NCBI RefSeq assembly: GCF_025995235.1
Contig: NZ_BAPT01000025.1
Location: 62,001-126,000 of the forward strand
Length of the DNA: 64,000 bases
Direction of reading: 5' to 3'
Origin: Ameyamaea chiangmaiensis
GTDB lineage: Bacteria; Pseudomonadota; Alphaproteobacteria; Acetobacterales; Acetobacteraceae
Shown here one piece after another: positions 42,062 to 51,290 of this stretch. The translations under genes and the position numbers were made by a program. The first letter of the stretch is position 1. Each line of letters opens with the position of its first letter. Below the pieces are notes generated by a model that saw only the letters and a program-made list of their open reading frames with translations, was not told the origin of the DNA and made no database searches.

Positions 42062-43081
42062 TCAGTTCTTGGTCTTGTCCACCAGCTTGTTCTTTGCGAT
42101 CCACGGCATCATGTCGCGCAGCTTCTGGCCGACGGCCTCGATCTGGTGGGCATCGTTGCGCGCGCGGATGGCCTTGAAGCCGACATTGCCGGACTTGTTC
42201 TCCAGGATGAAGTTGCGCACGAACGTGCCGTCCTGGATGTCGGTGAGAACGCGCTTCATCTCCGCCTTGGTCTCCGGCGTGATGATGCGCGGGCCGGTCA
42301 CGTACTCGCCATACTCCGCCGTGTTGGAGATGGAGTAGTTCATGTTCGCGATGCCGCCTTCATACAGCAGGTCGACGATCAGCTTGGTCTCGTGCAGGCA
42401 CTCGAAATAGGCCATCTCAGGGGCATAGCCCGCCTCGACCAGTGTCTCGAAGCCCGCACGGATCAGGTCGACCAGACCACCGCACAGCACGACCTGCTCG
42501 CCGAACAGGTCGGTTTCGACCTCTTCCTTGAACGTCGTCTCGATGATGCCCGCGCGACCGCCACCGTTGGCCGACGCATAGGACAGCGCGATTTCCAGCG
42601 CGTTGCCCGACGCGTTCTGCGCGACGGCGACCAGCGACGGCACGCCGCCGCCACGCTGGTACTCCGAACGCACCGTGTGGCCCGGGCCCTTGGGTGCGAT
42701 CAGGAACACGTCGAGGTCCGGACGCGCTTCGATGATGCGGAAATGGATGGCGAGACCGTGGGCGAAGGCAATCGCAGCGCCTTCCTTCAGGTTCTTTTCC
42801 AGATGGTCCTTGTACAGGTCGCCCTGGCCCTCATCGGGGGTCAGGATCATGACCACGTCAGCCCAGGCGGCGGCGTCGGCGGGGCTCATGACCTTGAAGC
42901 CGGCGGCTTCAGCCTTGGCAACGGCCGACGACTCCGGACGCAGGCCGATCACGATGTCGGGGACGCCGCTGTCCTTGAGGTTGTTGGCGTGGGCGTGGCC
43001 CTGGCTGCCGTAGCCGATGATCGCGACCTTCTTGCTCTTGATCAGGTTCACGTCGGCATCGCGGTCGTAATACACGCGCAT
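42062..43081 (-). CDS. ilvC: Ketol-acid reductoisomerase IlvC
   Basis: 339 residues, class I (short) form. It converts acetolactate and acetohydroxybutyrate to dihydroxy acids with NADPH in valine and isoleucine synthesis. The dinucleotide loop is VAIIGYGSQGHAHANNLKDS (residues ~19-38) and the C-terminal knotted domain carries Mg ligands in GGLVDLIRAGFETLVEAGYA and ECLHETKLIVDLLYEGG. It lies 27 bases after ilvH and ends in front of a bidirectional terminator. Confidence 0.97.
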   Translation of the reverse strand: MRVYYDRDADVNLIKSKKVAIIGYGSQGHAHANNLKDSGVPDIVIGLRPESSAVAKAEAAGFKVMSPADAAAWADVVMILTPDEGQGDLYKDHLEKNLKEGAAIAFAHGLAIHFRIIEARPDLDVFLIAPKGPGHTVRSEYQRGGGVPSLVAVAQNASGNALEIALSYASANGGGRAGIIETTFKEEVETDLFGEQVVLCGGLVDLIRAGFETLVEAGYAPEMAYFECLHETKLIVDLLYEGGIANMNYSISNTAEYGEYVTGPRIITPETKAEMKRVLTDIQDGTFVRNFILENKSGNVGFKAIRARNDAHQIEAVGQKLRDMMPWIAKNKLVDKTKN

Positions 43082-43108
43082 GGTAATTCTCCTTTGACGG
43101 GGGGGGGA

Positions 43109-43624
43109 TCAGATCGTCTGCGGGCCGCGGGCGATGGCGGCGACGCCTGTGCGCGACACCTCCACCAGCCCCAGCGGGCGCATCAGATCGATGAAACTGT
43201 CGAGCTTTTCGGTCGCGCCGGTCAGCTCGAAGACGAAGGACTGGGCCGTGGTATCGACCGCGCGGGCGCGAAACGCCTCGGCGATGCGCAGGGCCTCGGT
43301 GCGGTGTTCGCCGGTCGAGACGACCTTCACGAGCGCCATCTCGCGCGCGACATGCGGTCCGGCCTCGGTCAGGTTGACCACGCGATACACCGGCACCAGA
43401 CGCGACAACTGCGCCTTGATCTGGTCGATGACCATCTGCGTGCCGGAGGTCACGATGTTGATGCGCGAGCGGTGCCGCAGGTCCTCGACCGGGGCCACGG
43501 TCAGGCTCTCGATGTTGTAGCCACGGCCTGAAAACAACCCGATCACACGGGCCAGCACGCCGCTCTCGTTCTCAACCAGAAGGGAGATCACCGCGGAGAC
43601 CTGGGTCTCCTCAGGGGTGGTCAT
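43109..43624 (-). CDS. ilvH: Acetolactate synthase small (regulatory) subunit
   Basis: 171 residues. The N-terminal ACT domain starts VISLLVENESGVLARVIGLF with SGRGYNIESLTVAPVED, and the C-terminal half has MALVKVVSTGEHRTEALRIA. It binds valine and activates and feedback-regulates the large subunit encoded upstream. The ATG lies 102 bases after the ilvB stop, and ilvC follows 27 bases downstream, giving ilvB-ilvH-ilvC as one likely transcript. Confidence 0.96.
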   Translation of the reverse strand: MTTPEETQVSAVISLLVENESGVLARVIGLFSGRGYNIESLTVAPVEDLRHRSRINIVTSGTQMVIDQIKAQLSRLVPVYRVVNLTEAGPHVAREMALVKVVSTGEHRTEALRIAEAFRARAVDTTAQSFVFELTGATEKLDSFIDLMRPLGLVEVSRTGVAAIARGPQTI

Positions 43625-43726
43625 GATGTTTCGTTCCTGCTTTGGGGGACGCCGTGGCGAACCGCGTTCGTTCTGTGAACCCGGTTCGCCTGCGAGACAA
43701 GAGGGAAAAGCCCGACGCGTGCTGCC

Positions 43727-45565
43727 CTAGACGAGCATCCGGCCCGCGCCGGTGATCTCGGCGGGCTTGCCGTCCTGTTCGGGGCCCAGAATCATCTGGT
43801 TGTGCGCCGCCCCCGACGGGATCATCGGATAGCAGTTCTCGCCCTGCGCCACGCAGATATCGGCCAGGACCGCACCCTCATGGGCCAGCATCTCGGCGAT
43901 CACGCCATCAAGTTCGCCCATGTTGGTCGCGCGCAGGCCCTTCGCATGAAAGCTCTCGGCCAGCTTGACGAAATCCGGCAGCGCGGAGCTGTAGCTTTCC
44001 GAATAGCGCGATCCGTGCAGCAGTTCCTGCCACTGGCGTACCATGCCCATGTACTGGTTGTTCAGGATGAAGATCTTCACCGGCAGGCGATACTGCGCGA
44101 TCGTGCCCAGTTCCTGAATGTTCATCAGGGTCGAGGCCTCGCCCGCGATATCGATCACCAGCGCGTCGGGATTGGCGACCTGTGCGCCGACCGCCGCCGG
44201 TAGGCCATAGCCCATCGTGCCCAGACCGCCCGATGTCAGCCACCGGTTCGGCTTGTCGAACTGGAAATGCTGGGCGGCCCACATCTGGTGCTGGCCGACC
44301 TCGGTCGAGACGAACGTGTCGCGCCCCGTGGCCATGGCCATTTCATACAGGCGGCGCACCGCATGCTGCGGGCGGATGATGGCCGAGGGGGCCGTGTCCT
44401 GCGTGAAGCCGAGACTGTCGAGGCCGCGCCAGCCGTCGATCTGCGCCCACCAGTGGCGCAGGTCCTCGGCCTCGGGTCGGCTGTCGTCGGCGTTCCATTC
44501 CTCGATCATCATCGCGATGGTCCGGCCGACATCGCCCACCACCGGCACGTCGACGCGGATGATCTTGTTGATCTGCGACGGATCGATGTCGGCGTGGATC
44601 TTGAACGAGTCGGGCGAGAACGCGTCCACACGCCCCGTCACCCGGTCGTCGAAGCGCGAGCCCAGCGCGATCAGCACGTCGCAGCCGTGCGTGGCCAGAT
44701 TGGCCTCGTACGTGCCGTGCATGCCCAGCATGCCCAGGAACTGGCGGTCCGTGGTCGGGAACGCGCCCAGCCCCATCAGGGTCGAGGTCACGGGAAAACC
44801 GGTCATTCCCGCCAGACGGCGCAGCGCGTCCGACGCCTGCGGGCCTGAATTGATGATGCCGCCACCGGTGTAGAACAACGGACGGCGCGCCTGCTTCATC
44901 GCCTCGACGGCCCGGCGCACGGCGGCGCGGTCGGGCTCTACCTGCGGGCGGTACGACCGGTGCAGAGGCGCCTGTCCGCTGGTGTAGGGGGCTTCGCCCG
45001 CCGTGATGTTCTTCGGCAGATCGACCAGCACCGGGCCCGGACGGCCGGTACGGGCGATCAGGAATGCCTCACGCACGGTCGCGGCCAGATCGGCCGGACG
45101 CCGCACGAGGTAATTGTGCTTGGTCGCCGGGCGGGTGATGCCGGTGGTGTCAGCCTCCTGGAAGGCATCGTTGCCGATCAGCGGCACCGGCACCTGCCCG
45201 GCGAAGCACACCACGGGAATCGAATCCATCAGGGCGTCGACCAGGCCGGTCACGGCGTTGGTCGCACCCGGGCCGCTGGTGACCAGCACCACACCGGTCT
45301 TGCCGGTGGAGCGGGCGTAGGCCTCGGCCGCATGCACGGCGGCCTGTTCGTGGCGGACCAGGATGTGGCGGATCTTATCGCGCTTGAACAACGCGTCATA
45401 GATCGGCAGCACCGCGCCGCCGGGATAGCCGAACACGACCTCCACACCCTCGTCCTCGAGGACGCGCAGGAGTACCTCGGCGCCGGAGAGGACATGGTGG
45501 TCCTGCGATCCATTGTGTTCGAGGGTCCGGGTGGCGTCTGTCGCGATCGGGTTGGTGGCGTTCAT
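43727..45565 (-). CDS. ilvB: Acetolactate synthase large (catalytic) subunit
   Basis: 612 residues from the ATG at 45565, after a GGGAGGGGGAGCAAGGG ribosome region; an in-frame start at 45682 would reach into the miaA gene. It is a ThDP/FAD enzyme joining two pyruvates to acetolactate. The catalytic glutamate is in RHEQAAVHAAEAYARSTGKT, the FAD region includes GMHGTYEANLATHGCDVLIA, and the ThDP motif is GEASTLMNIQELGTIAQYRL, where GDG is replaced by the common IAGEAS variant. The C-terminal segment with NNQYMGMVRQWQELLHGSRY is typical. Its product also feeds acetoin formation by the reductase at 30.5 kb. Confidence 0.96.
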   Translation of the reverse strand: MNATNPIATDATRTLEHNGSQDHHVLSGAEVLLRVLEDEGVEVVFGYPGGAVLPIYDALFKRDKIRHILVRHEQAAVHAAEAYARSTGKTGVVLVTSGPGATNAVTGLVDALMDSIPVVCFAGQVPVPLIGNDAFQEADTTGITRPATKHNYLVRRPADLAATVREAFLIARTGRPGPVLVDLPKNITAGEAPYTSGQAPLHRSYRPQVEPDRAAVRRAVEAMKQARRPLFYTGGGIINSGPQASDALRRLAGMTGFPVTSTLMGLGAFPTTDRQFLGMLGMHGTYEANLATHGCDVLIALGSRFDDRVTGRVDAFSPDSFKIHADIDPSQINKIIRVDVPVVGDVGRTIAMMIEEWNADDSRPEAEDLRHWWAQIDGWRGLDSLGFTQDTAPSAIIRPQHAVRRLYEMAMATGRDTFVSTEVGQHQMWAAQHFQFDKPNRWLTSGGLGTMGYGLPAAVGAQVANPDALVIDIAGEASTLMNIQELGTIAQYRLPVKIFILNNQYMGMVRQWQELLHGSRYSESYSSALPDFVKLAESFHAKGLRATNMGELDGVIAEMLAHEGAVLADICVAQGENCYPMIPSGAAHNQMILGPEQDGKPAEITGAGRMLV

Positions 45566-45656
45566 GGTCCCTTGCTCCCCCTCCCGGGCTGAAGCGGCTG
45601 CTTCCACGCCCCCGGTATGGGGCGCGTTCGGTCCTCGGGCGGATCGTCGGGGCGGT

Positions 45657-46670
45657 TTACGCGGGTGCCAGCGCGGCGTCAATCTGTTTTATAACAAAAG
45701 AAACGATTTTGCCGCCTGACCTTTCCGATTGTTGCGCGTTGAGGTCGAAACGATGGGGTAGAAGCATCGTCGCCGAGGGGGCCGCCAACGGGTGATGGGC
45801 AAACCAGGTCGCCTGTCGCTTGGTGTAGCGTCCGGTCGCGGCGATGGCCGCTGCCGCGGCATCGGGCAGGGAACGCTCGCCGCGCAGCACGGCCGCCAGC
45901 TCCGGCACGCCATGGGCCCGCATGGCGGGCAAGGCCGGGTCGAGATCGAGCGCCAGCAGCGCGCGCACCTCCTCCAGCGCGCCACGGGCCACCATATGGT
46001 CGAAGCGTGCGGCGATCGCGGCGCGCAGCACATCGCGCGGCGGGTCCAGACGCAGCGCCACACGCCGGCCGGGGGCCGCGGCCAGGCCCGGCTGCCGCCG
46101 CCACGCCGCCAGACCCCGACCGGTGCCGCGCCAGACCTCCCACGCGCGGGCGACGCGCTGGGGGTCGGTGGGGCGAAGACCGGCGGCGGTGTCGGGATCC
46201 ACGGCCGCCAGGCGCTCCAGCAGGGCGGCCGGGCCCAGTGCCTCGACCAGGGAGCGTGCCTCGGCCCGGGCGTCCGCCCCTGGGTCGGGCACTTCGGCCA
46301 ACCCATCGGTCAGGGCGCGGAAATACAGCCCCGTGCCCCCGCACAGGATCGGCACTCGACCGGTCGTCCAAGCCTCGTCCATCGCATGCAGGGCCTGTGC
46401 GCGCCACCAGGCGACGCTGCCCGTCTCGCGCGCCGGCAGAACGCCGTAGAGACGGTGCGGGGCTTGCGCCAGTTCCGCGGCATCCGGACGCGCCGTCAAC
46501 ACCGAGAGTTCGCGATAGACCTGCATCGAGTCCGTGTTGATGACCGTGCCGCCGATCCGGGTGGCGAGGTCGAGCGCCAGCGCCGACTTCCCCGAGCAGG
46601 TCGGGCCGGCGAGCAGAATCGCCACGCGCTCCGAAGGCGCGGACGGGGGCGGGGTTGCGGGTTGCATCAT
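45657..46670 (-). CDS. miaA: tRNA dimethylallyltransferase MiaA
   Basis: 337 residues. It transfers the dimethylallyl group to A37 of tRNAs reading UNN codons. The P-loop is LLAGPTCSGKSALALDLATR (about residues 19-38) and the tRNA-binding region begins INTDSMQVYRELSVLTARP. ILCGGTGLYFRALTDGLAEV and the C-terminal YTKRQATWFAHHP are further family motifs. It lies upstream of ilvB on the same strand (91-base gap) and is divergent from serB with only 29 bases between the starts. Confidence 0.96.
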   Translation of the reverse strand: MMQPATPPPSAPSERVAILLAGPTCSGKSALALDLATRIGGTVINTDSMQVYRELSVLTARPDAAELAQAPHRLYGVLPARETGSVAWWRAQALHAMDEAWTTGRVPILCGGTGLYFRALTDGLAEVPDPGADARAEARSLVEALGPAALLERLAAVDPDTAAGLRPTDPQRVARAWEVWRGTGRGLAAWRRQPGLAAAPGRRVALRLDPPRDVLRAAIAARFDHMVARGALEEVRALLALDLDPALPAMRAHGVPELAAVLRGERSLPDAAAAAIAATGRYTKRQATWFAHHPLAAPSATMLLPHRFDLNAQQSERSGGKIVSFVIKQIDAALAPA

Positions 46671-46699
46671 GGCCGCAAGCCTGCCACACGCGCAGCATC

Positions 46700-47593
46700 A
46701 TGACACGTTCGCATTGCCTGACCCTCGTGGTGAACCGCGCCGCCGGCACCCTGGCCGCCCCCGTCATCGACGCCGCGCGCGAGATGGTGAAGGGCGCGGC
46801 ACCCGTCGTGCTCTCGGCGGGGGAGGCGGTGGACATTCCCTGCGGCGCGCCCGGTTCGGGCAGCGCGCAGCTGTCAACCATTCGCGCCGCCCTGAACGGC
46901 AAGGGGGTCGACGTGCTGCTGACCCGTGCGCGCGGACGCCGCAAGGGCCTTCTGATCGCCGACATGGACAGCACGATCGTCACGGGCGAGACGCTCGACG
47001 AACTGGCCGAATATGCCGGTATCGGCGAGGCCGTGCGGGCGATTACCGCGCGTTCGATGAACGGTGAGATGAACTTCGAGGAGGCCTTACGCGCGCGCGT
47101 GGCGCTGCTGCGCGGCAAACCTGAGGCCTTGCTGGAGCGCGCATGGGCCGATGTCACGCTGAATGAGGGCGCGAAGACACTGGTCGCCACGATGCGCGCG
47201 CACAATGCAACGACGGCGCTGATTTCGGGCGGCTTTACGTTCTTCACGGCGCGTGTGGCCGAACTCTGCGGTTTTGCGGAACATCATGCCAATCATCTGG
47301 GTACGGACGGCGATGTGTTCGACGGGACGGTCGGCGAGCCGATCGTGGGGCCGGACGCGAAGCTTGCGCATCTGGAACGGCTGAGTGCGGCGCGGGGGCT
47401 GAAGCTGTCAGCCACCTTATGCGTGGGGGACGGGGCCAACGACCTGCCGATGCTGCGCCAGGCGGGACTGGGGGTTGCCTTCCATGCCAAGCCCGTCGTG
47501 CGGCAGGCGATCGAGCAGCAGGTCAACCATGCCGGGCTGCGGGCACTGCTGTTCGCGCAGGGCTATACCGCCCGGGATCTTCGTGACGACTGA
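46700..47593 (+). CDS. serB: Phosphoserine phosphatase SerB
   Basis: 297 residues from the ATG at 46700. HAD-superfamily motifs: LLIADMDSTIVTGETLDELA (motif 1, catalytic Asp), ALISGGFTFFTARVAELCGF (motif 2, Ser), and CVGDGANDLPMLRQAGLGVA with the preceding KLAHLERL lysine (motifs 3/4). An N-terminal ~80-residue extension with no catalytic residues corresponds to the ACT-like regulatory region of longer SerB proteins. It completes serine synthesis by dephosphorylating phosphoserine. It is divergent from miaA. Confidence 0.95.
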   Translation: MTRSHCLTLVVNRAAGTLAAPVIDAAREMVKGAAPVVLSAGEAVDIPCGAPGSGSAQLSTIRAALNGKGVDVLLTRARGRRKGLLIADMDSTIVTGETLDELAEYAGIGEAVRAITARSMNGEMNFEEALRARVALLRGKPEALLERAWADVTLNEGAKTLVATMRAHNATTALISGGFTFFTARVAELCGFAEHHANHLGTDGDVFDGTVGEPIVGPDAKLAHLERLSAARGLKLSATLCVGDGANDLPMLRQAGLGVAFHAKPVVRQAIEQQVNHAGLRALLFAQGYTARDLRDD

Positions 47594-47664
47594 GCGGTAA
47601 CGCTTCGGTGTAAGCCGCCGTTCTTAACCAGCGGGTCACGTTTGGCCGCTAAGCCTCTCGCACG

Positions 47665-48567
47665 ATGGAATTGACCGTCTGCGCGAATGGGGAAGAGTGC
47701 GTGGCTGAAGACAGGGCAAGCGCCAATAGCGCCGGCACGGCAGGGGCGGAGTGCCTGATCGCGCGGCGTCCCGTGGCCCGTGGGTCGGTGTCCGCGCGGG
47801 CGCGGGCGCGCAAGTTGCTGTTCCTGCCGCGTGTCCGGCTGGCCGACGGGGCGGTGACCGGTGCCGCTGCGTTCGCGGCCACGCCGCATCAGGCGCTGTC
47901 GGCGATTGCCCTTGGGCAGCGTCCACCCCGCCGCGCGCTGCGAGAGGAAGAACGTGACCTTCGCCTTCTGCTGCACGCCTGCCAGAGCGCCGCGCGGTGG
48001 CGGGGCGCCTATCGACTGTCGTTCGCGCTGGGATCGGTCAGCGCGCCGGATGTCGACTTCGTGCTCCGACTGCGCGAGATTCTGGTCCAGTCCGGCCTGT
48101 CGCCGGATCGGCTTGATCTGGAGTTTCAGGAAGAAGGCTTCGGACAGGAGACCGACGAGTTGATCTTCACCCTGGCCGCGTTGCGCGATGTAGGCGTAGG
48201 CACGATCCTGACCGGATTCGGGCGCGGAGCGTCCAGCCTGACGCTGCTGCGCGACAGGGCGCTGGCCGGCCTTCTGAGCGGCATCAAGCTGGATCGGACG
48301 CTGTTCTATTCGGCTGCCCTGTCCGGACCCGATGTCGGACACTGTCCGCTCGACCAACTGGACCAGAGCTTCATTCGCGCGGCCATCGGCGCGGGCCGGA
48401 ATTTCGATATCGCGGTGCACGCGGAAGGCGTCAACCATGTCACCGTGGCCGATTTCCTGCGCGATGTGGGGTGCGACGAGGCCGTCGGCACGTGCTTCAG
48501 CGCACCGGAGAGTGCCGAACGTATGACCGCCCGGCTGGAGCGCGACCGTCACCCGGCGCGGCACTGA
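47665..48567 (+). CDS. Degenerate EAL-domain protein
   Basis: 300 residues from the ATG at 47665; a GTG at 47701 has a better ribosome site (GGGGAAGAG) and may be the true start. The last ~200 residues have the EAL fold order: LDLEFQEEGFG in place of LELEITE, then a conserved VGTILTGFGRGASSLTLLRD, SGIKLDRTLF, AVHAEGVNH and DVGCDEAVG. The signature EAL at the domain start is missing (AAAF instead), and the DDFG metal motif reads TGFG. It is therefore unlikely to hydrolyse cyclic di-GMP and may instead bind it or a protein partner. No GGDEF domain or membrane span is present. Confidence 0.75.
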   Translation: MELTVCANGEECVAEDRASANSAGTAGAECLIARRPVARGSVSARARARKLLFLPRVRLADGAVTGAAAFAATPHQALSAIALGQRPPRRALREEERDLRLLLHACQSAARWRGAYRLSFALGSVSAPDVDFVLRLREILVQSGLSPDRLDLEFQEEGFGQETDELIFTLAALRDVGVGTILTGFGRGASSLTLLRDRALAGLLSGIKLDRTLFYSAALSGPDVGHCPLDQLDQSFIRAAIGAGRNFDIAVHAEGVNHVTVADFLRDVGCDEAVGTCFSAPESAERMTARLERDRHPARH

Positions 48568-48670
48568 CCCGCCGCACCTCCCGTCGTCCACCCGACCCCT
48601 GACACCTTCGCGCCGGCGTGGGGGCCCGTGAACCGGCTCCGCCACGAATCAGGGCGAAGCCGGCCTGTCA

Positions 48671-49969
<1,299 letters not shown>

Positions 49970-50156
49970 GGTCTGTCCTGTCTGCTGAAATTCCGTGCTG
50001 GGCCGCATATATCGGCTCAGACCGTGCGCGGCTAGGCCATGGGCCGATCTTTCGCCGCGAACCGCGCATCAGGCGCCACGGAGGAACTTGCGGCATCGCC
50101 CACACTCGGGCACTCATGCGAGACCTTCGCGCGATGAACCGAACGGGAGCCCGCCC

Positions 50157-51227
50157 ATGACGCCACCTCTCCCGGGGAAAGAGATCGCAACCGAACGCCG
50201 GGCGAGCGACGGCCTCGTCTGGGCGGTCCGGTATGAACCGACGGCCGGCACGATCGTGCCCCTGTCACCCCGGGAGGTCGACGCTCGCGTCTCGCGCGCG
50301 TTTGACGAGGCGGTGGCGGTCGACGACGAGGCCGACGACGCGCCGCAATCCTGGATCTGGCTGCATTATGACACGGTGCACAGTGCGGCGCGCGCGCGTG
50401 TCGATGCGTTGCCATGCCTGCCCGACGACGTGCGCACGATGCTGGCTGGCACCGAATACGGCACCCATATCGAAGCAATGCCGGGCCTTGTCTGGGGCGT
50501 GCTGCCCGCCTTCGACGAGACGGGACCAGACGATGACGTGTCGGTCTGCGCCTGGCGCTTTGCGCTGACGCCGGATCTTCTGATTACCACGCGCCGCCAT
50601 CCGGTTCCCGCGCTGGGCGTTGTCTATCGTCAGTTGGAGCGCGGGCAGGAAGCCACGCGGCGGCCGGTGATGATCGTCGAACGCACCCTGCGCGAGTTCA
50701 CCGACAGCGTGCGCCGCCAGATCACCGTCCTCGACGATCAGCTCGACCGGGCCGAGGATGTGCTGCTGCTAATCGACAATTCCTCCGACCTTGGCCACAT
50801 CAGCGGTATCGTGGGCAAGGTGCGGCGTCAGTTAACTGAGCTGCGCCGCGTCATGGCCCCGCTCAACCGCCTGTTCCGGGGCGAGGATCTGGAACTGCCG
50901 GAGTGGGCGGAGGACGAACTGCGCGACCGGGCCGAGCGTCAGACCCACGCCGCCCTGGACGACCTGATCGCGTTACAGGAACGTGCGCGCTCGCTTCAGG
51001 ACGAGCTGGCGTCCAGCCAGGCAGAGGAAACGAACCGGCGCCTCTATATCGTGTCCGTGGCCACGACGTTGATGCTGCCTGCCACATTCGTGACCGGATT
51101 TTTCGGCATGAACACCGGGGGCATGTTCCTGTCGCAGGGACGCTTCGGTACGGTGGAGGCCGGCATCGTGTGCTTCCTGTTCATGGGCATCACGTATCTG
51201 CTGCTGAAGTTCGCACGGTTGCTGTGA
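50157..51227 (+). CDS. CorA/ZntB-type divalent-cation transporter
   Basis: 356 residues from the ATG at 50157; upstream in-frame codons to 49995 overlap the ahcY promoter region. The large N-terminal cytoplasmic domain and long helix (RRQITVLDDQLDRAEDVLLL, about 180-280) lead to two C-terminal membrane helices. The first ends in the selectivity motif GMN (TFVTGFFGMNTGGMF, about residue 319), and the second is FGTVEAGIVCFLFMGITYLL. The pattern NRRLYIVSVATTLMLPATFV before it is closer to ZntB than to classical CorA, whose usual motif is also GMN. Mg, Zn or both could be transported. Confidence 0.85.
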   Translation: MTPPLPGKEIATERRASDGLVWAVRYEPTAGTIVPLSPREVDARVSRAFDEAVAVDDEADDAPQSWIWLHYDTVHSAARARVDALPCLPDDVRTMLAGTEYGTHIEAMPGLVWGVLPAFDETGPDDDVSVCAWRFALTPDLLITTRRHPVPALGVVYRQLERGQEATRRPVMIVERTLREFTDSVRRQITVLDDQLDRAEDVLLLIDNSSDLGHISGIVGKVRRQLTELRRVMAPLNRLFRGEDLELPEWAEDELRDRAERQTHAALDDLIALQERARSLQDELASSQAEETNRRLYIVSVATTLMLPATFVTGFFGMNTGGMFLSQGRFGTVEAGIVCFLFMGITYLLLKFARLL

Positions 51228-51290
51228 ACCCGTCCGGGGTGCGCACGCTGTCACCAAACACACGATAAAGACTGGAAGAGGAAGAACGCC

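Noticed and set aside
48600..48660. Hairpin after ahcY as a terminator
   Set aside because: A nine-pair stem can be drawn on the minus strand, but it contains a wobble pair, has a long loop and is not followed by a T-run.
49970..50156. SAM/SAH-type riboswitch in the ahcY promoter gap
   Set aside because: No recognisable conserved core or pairing was found by eye; a covariance-model search would be needed and none could be run.
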